Shown here piece after piece: positions 7,568-13,567 of a stretch of DNA of 19,724 nt. The position numbers and the translations under genes were made by a program. The stretch's first letter is position 1. Each line of letters starts with the position of its first letter. The stretch comes from JAXDLW01 sp050998755 (GTDB lineage: Bacteria > Chloroflexota > Dormibacteria > DASZGP01), in contig JBPCPW010000059.1 of NCBI GenBank assembly GCA_050998755.1, positions 1 through 19,724 on the forward strand. The letters run 5' to 3'. Below the pieces are notes generated by a model that saw nothing but the letters and a program-made list of their open reading frames with translations, searched no databases and was not told the DNA's origin.

Positions 7568-8683
7568 TTGGCCACCACCCGCGATTATTACGAGATCCTC
7601 GAAGTCAGCCGCACTGCGACCGGCGAAGAGATCAAATCGGCCTTCCGCACGCTGGCCAAGAAATACCACCCCGACCGCAACCCCGGGGACGTCGCGGCCG
7701 AGAGTCGTTTCAAAGAGGCCAGCGAGGCCTACGAGGTTCTCTCCGACCCCCAGAAGCGCAGCCAATACGACACATTTGGCGCCGTGCCCGGGATGGGTGG
7801 TGGGGGCTTTCCCGGCGGCTTCCAGTCCGCGGGGTTCGGTGACATATTCGACATGTTCTTCGGCGGTCAGGGGCGTGGCGGTGGGCGTCCCGGCCCCCGT
7901 CGGGGATCGGACCTGCGGTACACCCTGCCACTGGACTTCCAGGAGGCGGTGTTCGGGGTCGAGAAGGAGATCGAGGTCCCGCGCCAGGACACCTGCAAGA
8001 CGTGCTCGGGCAATGGTTCGGAGCCCGGCAAGAGCCTGACGCGGTGCCCTGAATGCAGCGGCTCCGGCCAGGTCCGACGCGTGTCCCAATCCTTTTTGGG
8101 ACAGGTCGTCAACGTGGGCGTGTGTCCGCGATGCCGCGGCGAGGGTGAGCTGATCGAGCACCCCTGCGTCACCTGCCAGGGCGGTGGGCGGGTGCAGTCC
8201 ACCAAGACCCTGCGCGTGAAGGTACCCGCCGGCGTGGACGATGGCGATCAAATTCGGCTCACCGGCGAGGGGGAGGCCGGGGTCAAGGGCGGCGGCTACG
8301 GGGACCTGTACGTGGCGATCTCGGTACGGCCCCATCCCGAGCTGCGGCGAAACGGCCGCGACGTCTACTACGACCTCGGCGTCGGCTTTGGACAGGCCGC
8401 CCTGGGAGACACCATCGAGGTCCCCACGGTGGACGGGCAGGTAAAGCTCGAGATCCCCGCCGGGACCCAGTACGGCAGCCGGCTGCGCATCGCGGGACAC
8501 GGGATTCCCCACGTCCGCACCGGCCGGCGCGGCGACCAGATCGTGGTGGTCCACGTGCTGACCCCGACCAAGCTCACCCCGGAGCAGCGCAAGGCCCTGG
8601 AGGTCCTCGGTGGGCGGACCGGCCTGCCCACCGCCGCGCCCAAGGGCCTCTTCGACAAGCTCAAGGACTCGCTGGGGCTTTAA
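7568..8683 (+). CDS. dnaJ: Chaperone protein DnaJ (type A Hsp40)
   Basis: This is a 371-residue full-length type A J-protein that delivers substrates to DnaK and stimulates its ATPase. The J domain covers about residues 5-70 with HPD at 34-36. A Gly/Phe-rich linker (about 71-112) follows, then four CxxCxGxG-type zinc repeats with cysteine pairs at 143/146, 160/163, 186/189 and 200/203. The substrate-binding C-terminal beta domains follow, and the protein ends KDSLGL. The start is TTG 7568, two bases after the grpE stop: the next codons give the conserved RDYYEIL opening, and the frame's upstream extension overlaps grpE. The tight spacing suggests co-transcription and coupling with grpE. Confidence 0.95.
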   Translation: MATTRDYYEILEVSRTATGEEIKSAFRTLAKKYHPDRNPGDVAAESRFKEASEAYEVLSDPQKRSQYDTFGAVPGMGGGGFPGGFQSAGFGDIFDMFFGGQGRGGGRPGPRRGSDLRYTLPLDFQEAVFGVEKEIEVPRQDTCKTCSGNGSEPGKSLTRCPECSGSGQVRRVSQSFLGQVVNVGVCPRCRGEGELIEHPCVTCQGGGRVQSTKTLRVKVPAGVDDGDQIRLTGEGEAGVKGGGYGDLYVAISVRPHPELRRNGRDVYYDLGVGFGQAALGDTIEVPTVDGQVKLEIPAGTQYGSRLRIAGHGIPHVRTGRRGDQIVVVHVLTPTKLTPEQRKALEVLGGRTGLPTAAPKGLFDKLKDSLGL

Positions 8684-8715
8684 GGCCCTCCCGGAGGGCC
8701 CTAAGGGTCTAACCC
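8684..8715 (+). terminator. Two adjacent hairpins after dnaJ
   Basis: GGCCCTC (8684-8690) and GAGGGCC (8694-8700) form a perfect 7-bp stem with a CCG loop directly after the dnaJ stop. A second small hairpin, GGGT-CTA-ACCC at 8705-8715, overlaps the stop codon of the convergent gene. There is no T-tract, so this is a plausible but non-canonical bidirectional terminator. Confidence 0.5.
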
Positions 8716-9425
8716 GGGTGGCGCCCCTCGTGGGCGGCCTGGTTGGTCTTCAGGTAGTCGGCCAGCCCGCGCGACAGGGCGTTAAGAATCCCGGCGTAGA
8801 AGCCCGCACGACTGGCCTCGTCGGTGGCCGAGCGGTCCACCCATGGCGGGACCACAGCGGCCATGACCTGTCGCCCGACCATCGCCATCACCTCGCGGTC
8901 GTTATCCTCGCTCACCCGGATCACCAGCTTGGCCAGCGGACCGGTGTGGTCTGCCAGCTTCCAGCTCCTCTCCCAATACCGCTTTCGCGGCGTGCCCTCG
9001 AGTACCAGCTCCAGCGGTTCGGTCGAGACGGTGGACCCGGGCTGGGCGGAGCGCGCCTCCTGCATCGCGCCCATCACCCGAGCGTCGATCGCCGCGGCCA
9101 CCCATTCGCAGAGGGATGGGGCGCGGTTCTCTATGTCCGGCGCCACAGCGTACGCGGAGCTGTGGTGGGTCAGGGCTCGGGCGATGGCCACGTGGCGGCG
9201 GCAGAACGGAGTGCCGTCCACCAGCTGGTAGTGATCCGGGCACCATTGCGTGTGGCAACTGCTGTCGCGCCGGTCCTTGTATGCGCACCGCACCCCGTCG
9301 TGACGGTTGCAGTCCGGGTGCTCGCAGGCCAGGTCCCCCGCAGGCCCGGACTCAGCGATCGCCGGTTGCACGGCCGGCGCGGGCGGGGCCGTAGCTTCGC
9401 TTTTCTTCCGTCCAAAAAGGGGCAT
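8709..9425 (-). CDS. Uncharacterised Cys/His-rich protein, probable zinc-binding N-terminus
   Basis: I do not recognise this 238-residue protein. It begins with a basic MPLFGRKK segment and a Pro/Ala-rich linker (about residues 10-30). A dense cluster of possible metal ligands follows: Cys34, Cys39, His42, Cys47, Cys57, His58, Cys62, His65, Cys75 and His78, enough for two zinc sites of zinc-ribbon or treble-clef type. The second half (about 95-235) is mixed alpha/beta with RKRYWERSW and a long C-terminal helix, and contains no cysteine after Cys107. No signal peptide or membrane segment is seen. The ATG at 9425 is supported by a TAATCT box 6 nt upstream. It converges on dnaJ and lies downstream of the HIT gene in the same orientation, but with its own promoter-like box. 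Confidence 0.8.
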   Translation of the reverse strand: MPLFGRKKSEATAPPAPAVQPAIAESGPAGDLACEHPDCNRHDGVRCAYKDRRDSSCHTQWCPDHYQLVDGTPFCRRHVAIARALTHHSSAYAVAPDIENRAPSLCEWVAAAIDARVMGAMQEARSAQPGSTVSTEPLELVLEGTPRKRYWERSWKLADHTGPLAKLVIRVSEDNDREVMAMVGRQVMAAVVPPWVDRSATDEASRAGFYAGILNALSRGLADYLKTNQAAHEGRHPG

Positions 9426-9431
9426 GCTCGC

Positions 9432-9437
9432 AGATTA
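9432..9437 (-). promoter_or_regulatory. -10 box TAATCT of the Cys/His-rich protein gene (leaderless type)
   Basis: On the minus strand TAATCT ends 6 nt before the ATG at 9425, leaving no room for a ribosome binding site. Confidence 0.5.
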
Positions 9438-9538
9438 CAACGGCAACCTGGAGCGCCTAACCAATGGAGGGCGGCTCGGCGCCCAAGGTGAAGGAGCGAG
9501 GGAGAAGCGGAGCGAGCGTACACGGAGTACGTGGGGGT

Positions 9539-9552
9539 ACCCGCGTGCGGGT
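9539..9552. repeat. Perfect short inverted repeat in the 188-bp intergenic stretch
   Basis: ACCCGC (9539-9544) and GCGGGT (9547-9552) are perfect complements separated by 2 nt. The surrounding region (9426-9613) has no supported gene and is rich in short purine-rich and palindromic motifs. Confidence 0.35.
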
Positions 9553-9584
9553 CGCATCGGACCAGGCGGAACGCCGGTTCGCGA

Positions 9585-9610
9585 CGCCCAGATTGGGCGC
9601 CCAGGCGCCC
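9585..9610 (-). terminator. Overlapping alternative hairpins downstream of the HIT gene
   Basis: GGGCGCC (9595-9601) and GGCGCCC (9604-9610) form a perfect 7-bp inverted repeat just past the HIT stop codon. CGCCCA (9585-9590) and TGGGCG (9594-9599) form a second perfect 6-bp stem that shares the GGGCG bases, so the two are mutually exclusive. The position fits termination of the minus-strand rsmE-HIT transcript, but no T-run follows. Confidence 0.4.
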
Positions 9611-9613
9611 GAC

Positions 9614-9961
9614 TTACCCGGGGGGCCAGGTCATGAAGCGGCCTCCGATGAGGTGCAAATGAAGGTGATAGACGGTCTGCCCGCCGTTGGGACCGGCGTT
9701 GATGTTGAGGCGAAATCCCTGGTCGTGGATATCCCGTTCGCGGGCCAGCTTGTTGGCGATGTCAACCAGATTCTTCAACACCGGAGCGTCGGCGTCGCTG
9801 AGTTCGCGCACGCTGGGGATGTGCCTGGTTGGGATGATCAGCAGGTGGACCGGCGCGATCGGCTTGATGTCCTCAAACGCCACCACGTCGTCGTCGCGAT
9901 AGACGACGTTCGCGGGCAGGTCCCCGCTCACGATTTTGCAGAAGATGCATTCGTCGCTCAC
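9614..9961 (-). CDS. HIT-family protein (HINT-like nucleotide hydrolase)
   Basis: The 115-residue product is a histidine-triad protein of the HINT branch, which hydrolyses purine nucleotide phosphoramidates and AMP-lysine-type adducts. It has the N-terminal CIFCKI motif at residues 5-10, which in HINT homologues can bind zinc, the HIPS segment, the NAGPNGGQTVYHLHLHLIGG block with the histidine triad HLHLH near the C-terminus, and the closing WPPG. Its length is typical. The GTG start directly follows the TGA stop of rsmE with no gap, so the two genes form an operon with coupled translation. In Firmicutes HIT genes occur close to rsmE too. The cellular substrate is unknown. Confidence 0.93.
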   Translation of the reverse strand: MSDECIFCKIVSGDLPANVVYRDDDVVAFEDIKPIAPVHLLIIPTRHIPSVRELSDADAPVLKNLVDIANKLARERDIHDQGFRLNINAGPNGGQTVYHLHLHLIGGRFMTWPPG

Positions 9962-10714
9962 TCAATCCTCCTTGGCAGGCAGGTCCAGGTCGTGGCTGCG
10001 GTCCAGCGCCACGGCCACCGCTGCGAGCACTGCGGGCAGTGGCCTCATGATCCGCGGTCCGAGGCTGACCGGTTCCGCGCCGGCCTCCCGCGCCAGCATA
10101 ACCTCAGCCTCCGACCAGCCGCCTTCGGGGCCGACCACCAGGCAGCACGCGCCCTCGGCGGGGGCGACCGCGGACAGCCCGGGGAGGTCCTGCCCCTCGT
10201 ACAGCAGGAATGTGCGCATGCGATCTTCAATGGCGCTTGCGACGGCGTCTTGGAGGGAGGCCGGCGCCAGCATTTCGGGGATCCGTCCGCGCTGCGCCAG
10301 TTCCGCCCCCTGACGACACACCTGGCGCCAACGGTCCATGCGGGTGAGCAACCTGTCCACCGCCGGCCGGGCGACGGTCCTCTCGGTGATCATCGGCTGG
10401 AAGGAACCGACCCCCAGCTCGCTGCCGTACTCCAGAATGCGCTCGAACTGATCCCCTTTGAGCAGGGCCTGGCAGACGCGTATGTGGCGCGCCGGCTCCG
10501 CACGCGAGGGCCGGCTGTCGAGGACCTCGGCGATCACCTCCTTGACACTGGCCGATAGGACACGACAGGTGTGCTCCACGCCATCCTCGGTGACGGCCAC
10601 CAGCCCCTCGCCCGATCGGGCCCGCAGCGCGCCGCCGACGTGGCGTGCAGATTCGTGGGTGAGCACAAGGCGCCCCCCGACCAGGTCTGAGTTGGAAACG
10701 AACACCCTGATCAT
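9962..10714 (-). CDS. rsmE: 16S rRNA (uracil1498-N3)-methyltransferase RsmE
   Basis: RsmE is a SPOUT methyltransferase that makes m3U1498 in the decoding region of 16S rRNA. The 250-residue product has the N-terminal PUA-like barrel (IRVFVS, then HESARHVGGALRAR), the QALLKGDQFERILEYGSELGV segment, and the knotted SAM-binding part with VVGPEGGWSEAE and SLGPRIMR. Most homologues continue this last motif with E-T-A (RILRxETA); here it continues P-L-P-A, an unusual change beside the cofactor pocket. The ATG at 10714 is preferred over the frame's GTG at 10735 because the family begins with xRxFV; a TACCAT box lies 9 nt upstream. It forms an operon with the HIT gene and is divergent from the 479-residue unknown gene with a 38-bp gap. 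Confidence 0.9.
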   Translation of the reverse strand: MIRVFVSNSDLVGGRLVLTHESARHVGGALRARSGEGLVAVTEDGVEHTCRVLSASVKEVIAEVLDSRPSRAEPARHIRVCQALLKGDQFERILEYGSELGVGSFQPMITERTVARPAVDRLLTRMDRWRQVCRQGAELAQRGRIPEMLAPASLQDAVASAIEDRMRTFLLYEGQDLPGLSAVAPAEGACCLVVGPEGGWSEAEVMLAREAGAEPVSLGPRIMRPLPAVLAAVAVALDRSHDLDLPAKED

Positions 10715-10723
10715 CGGAGGCCG

Positions 10724-10729
10724 ATGGTA
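10724..10729 (-). promoter_or_regulatory. -10 box TACCAT of rsmE (leaderless type)
   Basis: On the minus strand TACCAT matches TATAAT at four of six positions and ends 9 nt before the rsmE ATG. It faces the TACAGT box at 10740-10745 of the divergent gene. Confidence 0.45.
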
Positions 10730-10739
10730 GATCACCCGC

Positions 10740-10745
10740 TACAGT
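10740..10745 (+). promoter_or_regulatory. -10 box TACAGT of the 479-residue unknown gene (leaderless type)
   Basis: TACAGT ends 7 nt before the GTG at 10753, with no ribosome binding site between. It supports this GTG as the start. Confidence 0.5.
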
Positions 10746-10752
10746 CGCAGCC

Positions 10753-12192
10753 GTGACTGAGCTGTTGTCGCCGCAACATGGACTTCCGAGAGACGGCGAG
10801 TTGGCCGGCCTGCTGCGGGTCGTGGAGGCTGCTGTGACAGACGCGGACCCGCTGTCTGCGGCCCTGCTGGGGGGCCCCCTGAGGTTGCCCTACGCGGACC
10901 CGAAGGTAGAGGCCGCGGCCCTGGCTCGCCTGGCCGAGGCCGCTGAGGCTGTTGAGGCTCTCAAGCCTTGTCATGATGCGGACGACGACGCCGACCGCCT
11001 GGCGCTCGTGTACGGGTTACGAAGAGTCATCGCTGCCGCTCGTCCCGACGAACCCGCCGGCCCCCTGCTGGTGGAGCGCCACCTCCAGCTCCGCCTGCTG
11101 CGCTTGCTCGATCAGCCAACCGAGGGCATGCTCGACCTCGCCGAGGTTATCGAGGCCGGACCGTCGCTGCTGCTGCGGGCGCGCCGCAGCCCGGCGCGAG
11201 GCAGCCAGGTAGGCGGGCGACTGGCGCTGGAGTCTGCCCGCCGGATGCCGGCCCTCCTCGAGGCATGCGCCGGCGCGGCCGCGGAGGCCAGGTTCGAGAT
11301 CCGTGCCCGGGTTGAGGCAGCGTTGGGAATGCTGTTGCAGGCCTCGGCGGAGGAGAGCGGCTGGCTGCTCAAGGAATACCTGCCGGCGGTGCCGCAGCCA
11401 CTCGAACCCGTTCCCGCTGACCCGGTGTCCACCGGCTTTGGCATGTCGCTGGCAGAACTGGAGTCCGAGGCGGAGGCGGCGCTGGCGGAGGCGGTCGGCG
11501 ACCCGGATGGACAGCCTGACAGCGCGGTAGGGATCGTCGACCCGGCTCCCATCTTCCGCGGGGGCGTGGCACGCGCCTGGGAGGTCGAGGCGGAAGAGGC
11601 CTCGCTGCGGTGGGGAGCCGCGCCCGGACCCTCGGCCATCGTCACCACCGCACCCGGCTGGCTCACCCCACTGGTACCGCCTCTGAGCATCTGGTCACCC
11701 GGCGCGCTGGCCCCGGGGCCGATTCGCCTGTTGGTGGGTAGTCCAACCGGAGGGCCAATGGGTGAACTGGTAAGCGAGGCCGACCAGGCCGACTTCAGGC
11801 CCGCCGCCTGCCAGCGGGCGGGGGTCAGGCGGGCCCGACTTCTGCTCCCGGGGGCGGAGCTGCAGCAGGGGTGGCGCGCCCAGGTCAGGGCCGCGGGCGC
11901 GGGGCCCTCAAACTGGCGCACGGAGTTGGCGTGGCGGGCGGCCCTGGCGCTGGCCGCGATCGCCTTGACGCGAGGGCGGGCCAGTATCTACGATGCCGCT
12001 GGTCTGATCGCGGCCGAGTCCGGCTTTGACGCGGACCAGGCGCTCCTGCAGGCCATGACCGTGGCCCAACGGCCCATGGCGGCGCTGGGCTTCATCGCCG
12101 GCCGAGTGACCGTCAGCCGGCTGCTCAGCTCGTGGTCCCCGGTGCGGTTGCTGTCGGAGGGGCCACTCCCGGCGGCGGCATTCGCGGGGTAG
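10753..12192 (+). CDS. Uncharacterised 479-residue Ala/Leu-rich protein
   Basis: I recognise no family. The N-terminal half (about residues 1-210) is predicted-helical and rich in Ala, Leu, Arg and Glu, with repeats such as EAAALARLAEAAEAVEAL and a charged HDADDDADRLALVYGLRRV segment. An acidic stretch (about 235-255, ELESEAEAALAEAVGD) leads into a Gly/Pro-rich, strand-like middle (about 265-395) with a PPLSIWSPGALAPGPIRLLVG segment. The C-terminal part (about 395-479) is helical again, with NWRTELAWRAALALAAIAL, which is hydrophobic enough to be a borderline membrane or buried helix. No signal peptide, cysteine cluster or nucleotide-binding motif is visible. It sits where Firmicutes carry other genes between rsmE and rpsU. 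Codon use and frame quality look like those of its neighbours, so it is a real gene. Confidence 0.8.
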   Translation: MTELLSPQHGLPRDGELAGLLRVVEAAVTDADPLSAALLGGPLRLPYADPKVEAAALARLAEAAEAVEALKPCHDADDDADRLALVYGLRRVIAAARPDEPAGPLLVERHLQLRLLRLLDQPTEGMLDLAEVIEAGPSLLLRARRSPARGSQVGGRLALESARRMPALLEACAGAAAEARFEIRARVEAALGMLLQASAEESGWLLKEYLPAVPQPLEPVPADPVSTGFGMSLAELESEAEAALAEAVGDPDGQPDSAVGIVDPAPIFRGGVARAWEVEAEEASLRWGAAPGPSAIVTTAPGWLTPLVPPLSIWSPGALAPGPIRLLVGSPTGGPMGELVSEADQADFRPAACQRAGVRRARLLLPGAELQQGWRAQVRAAGAGPSNWRTELAWRAALALAAIALTRGRASIYDAAGLIAAESGFDADQALLQAMTVAQRPMAALGFIAGRVTVSRLLSSWSPVRLLSEGPLPAAAFAG

Positions 12193-12203
12193 GCTGACCG
12201 CCA

Positions 12204-12209
12204 TATACT
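12204..12209 (+). promoter_or_regulatory. -10 box TATACT of rpsU
   Basis: TATACT matches TATAAT at five of six positions and lies 12 bp after the upstream gene's stop. The hexamer TTCGCG at 12181-12186, 17 bp upstream, is only a weak -35. Transcription from about 12216 would give a leader of some 60 nt, unlike most other units here. Confidence 0.55.
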
Positions 12210-12222
12210 TCCACTGGCCTCA

Positions 12223-12239
12223 GCGCGGTTTTGCCGCGC
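12223..12239 (+). promoter_or_regulatory. Hairpin in the rpsU leader
   Basis: GCGCGG (12223-12228) and CCGCGC (12234-12239) form a perfect 6-bp stem with loop TTTTG. It lies inside the predicted rpsU 5' leader, 18 nt before the extended ribosome binding site. It may be an autoregulatory element or, less likely, a terminator of the upstream gene; no T-run follows. Confidence 0.5.
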
Positions 12240-12257
12240 CCGGCCGGAATTTGATGC

Positions 12258-12270
12258 AAAGGAGGTGATC
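12258..12270 (+). promoter_or_regulatory. Extended perfect Shine-Dalgarno of rpsU
   Basis: AAAGGAGGTGATC is the exact complement of the common bacterial 16S rRNA 3' tail segment GATCACCTCCTTT over 13 nt and ends 7 nt before the rpsU ATG. It stands out because the other genes in the window show weak or no Shine-Dalgarno sequences. Confidence 0.85.
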
Positions 12271-12277
12271 ACACTCA

Positions 12278-12460
12278 ATGTCAGAAGTTAAGGTCCGCGA
12301 AGGCGAGACCTTTGAGAGTTCCCTCCGCAGGTTCAATAAGAAGATCAAGCAGAACGGCATCCTCTCCGAGGTTCGCCGGCGTGAGCATTACGAGAAGCCC
12401 AGCGTGCGGCGCAAGAAGAAGCTGGTGGCCGCCCGCAAGCGGCGCTCCCGCTCCGGCTGA
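12278..12460 (+). CDS. rpsU: 30S ribosomal protein bS21
   Basis: This 60-residue protein matches bS21: it begins SEVKVREGETFESSLRRFNK, continues with KQNGILSEVRRREHYEKPS and ends in a Lys/Arg-rich tail typical of the family. bS21 sits on the 30S platform near the 3' end of 16S rRNA and helps initiation on mRNAs. The ATG start is fixed by the strong Shine-Dalgarno sequence. It has its own TATACT promoter and a hairpin-bearing leader. ybeY follows after 31 bp, then pth and mfd, so it probably heads this operon. Most Actinobacteria lack bS21, which argues against a typical actinobacterial host. Confidence 0.97.
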   Translation: MSEVKVREGETFESSLRRFNKKIKQNGILSEVRRREHYEKPSVRRKKKLVAARKRRSRSG

Positions 12461-12491
12461 TCCCCGGCCCACCGGCGGGACCGTAGCGGTC

Positions 12492-12953
12492 GTGCCGACC
12501 GGCATCCCAATCGCCATCTTGATCGAGTCCCGCACCCGGCCACTGGCCATCCGTGCGGTGATTCGGCGCGCCCTGCTGGCCGCCGCAAGGTTGGAGGCGA
12601 TCCCGCCCGGCCTCTCGGTGTCGGTGCTGGTCACCGGCGACGAGGAGATCAGGGAACTCAACCAGCGGTTTGCCGGCGAGGATCACGCCACCGACGTGCT
12701 CTCGTTCGCCGCGGGTGATCAGCCCGGGCGCCCGGGCGAGGATGGGGAGCTCGGTGACATCGTGCTCTCGCTCGATCACCTTCGCGACCAGGCAGCGGCG
12801 GTAGGCCACAGCCTGGAACGCGAGGCGGCCATCCTGACCGTCCACGGCTTCCTGCACCTGCTTGGCTACGACCATGCCGACCCCGTCGCGGAGCGCAGGA
12901 TGTTCGGTCGAACCGATGAGATCCTGGCCGGGATCCCGGGGCTTGGGGAGTGA
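12492..12953 (+). CDS. ybeY: Endoribonuclease YbeY (rRNA maturation factor)
   Basis: YbeY is a zinc-dependent single-strand RNA endonuclease needed for 16S rRNA 3'-end maturation and ribosome quality control. The 153-residue product has the family length. It has VLVTGDEEIRELNQRF, then ATDVLSF, GELGDIVLS, and the metal site HGFLHLLGYDH with His118, His122 and His128. GTG 12492 is chosen because it gives the normal length; the frame is open upstream to 12312 but that part overlaps rpsU. Its TGA overlaps the GTG of pth (GTGA), showing translational coupling. Its grouping with rpsU puts an enzyme acting at the 16S 3' end next to the protein that contacts that end. Confidence 0.95.
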   Translation: MPTGIPIAILIESRTRPLAIRAVIRRALLAAARLEAIPPGLSVSVLVTGDEEIRELNQRFAGEDHATDVLSFAAGDQPGRPGEDGELGDIVLSLDHLRDQAAAVGHSLEREAAILTVHGFLHLLGYDHADPVAERRMFGRTDEILAGIPGLGE

Positions 12954-13567
12954 GCTTCAGGCGCAAGCCGACCGAGCCCACCGCGGAGGTGGCGGCACTG
13001 GTGGTCGGGCTGGGAAACCCGGGCTCGGCCTACCGCGGCACCCGGCACAACATCGGGTTCGTCGTCGCTGACGCGTTGGCGTCCCGCCTCAACACCACCG
13101 TGTCCCGAAAGGAGGGGGCGGCGCAGGTCGGCCGAGGCCGGGTGGCCGGTGCCGGCGCGGACGTGGTGATCGCCAAACCGCAGACGTTCATGAACCTCAG
13201 CGGGAAGTCGGTCAGTCCGATGCTGCGCAAGTACGGGCTGGGACCGCAGGATCTCTGGGTGATCCACGACGACATCGACCTGCCGTTCGGTCGCCTGCGG
13301 ATCCGCCCAGGCGGTAGCGCTGGGGGCCACAACGGACTGACGTCGATCATCGAGGCGCTGGGCGGCAACAGGGACTTCATCCGGCTTCGGCTGGGTGTCG
13401 GGCGGCCGGATCCAAGCCAGGCTGTCGACTATGTGCTGGGCCGGTTCGAGGACGCCGAGATCCCGCGGGTCGACACCCTGGTCGGACTGACCGTCGACGC
13501 CATCGTGACGGGCCTCGCCGAGGGCCTGGAGATGTCGATGAACCGGTTCAACGGGAAATCGGCGTAG
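12950..13567 (+). CDS. pth: Peptidyl-tRNA hydrolase
   Basis: Pth cleaves the ester bond of peptidyl-tRNAs released from stalled ribosomes. The 205-residue product has GLGNPG at 20-25, the catalytic His33 in TRHNIGF, the KPQTFMNLSG segment with Asn82, the HDDIDLP motif with Asp107, and GGSAGGHNGL with Asn128, all ordered as in bacterial Pth. The start GTG 12950 overlaps the ybeY stop by 4 bp; about 14 poorly conserved residues precede the first strand. The stop TAG shares a base with the GTG of mfd. A ybeY-pth-mfd operon is therefore very likely. The pth-mfd pair is an old arrangement also known in Bacillus. Confidence 0.97.
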   Translation: MSFRRKPTEPTAEVAALVVGLGNPGSAYRGTRHNIGFVVADALASRLNTTVSRKEGAAQVGRGRVAGAGADVVIAKPQTFMNLSGKSVSPMLRKYGLGPQDLWVIHDDIDLPFGRLRIRPGGSAGGHNGLTSIIEALGGNRDFIRLRLGVGRPDPSQAVDYVLGRFEDAEIPRVDTLVGLTVDAIVTGLAEGLEMSMNRFNGKSA

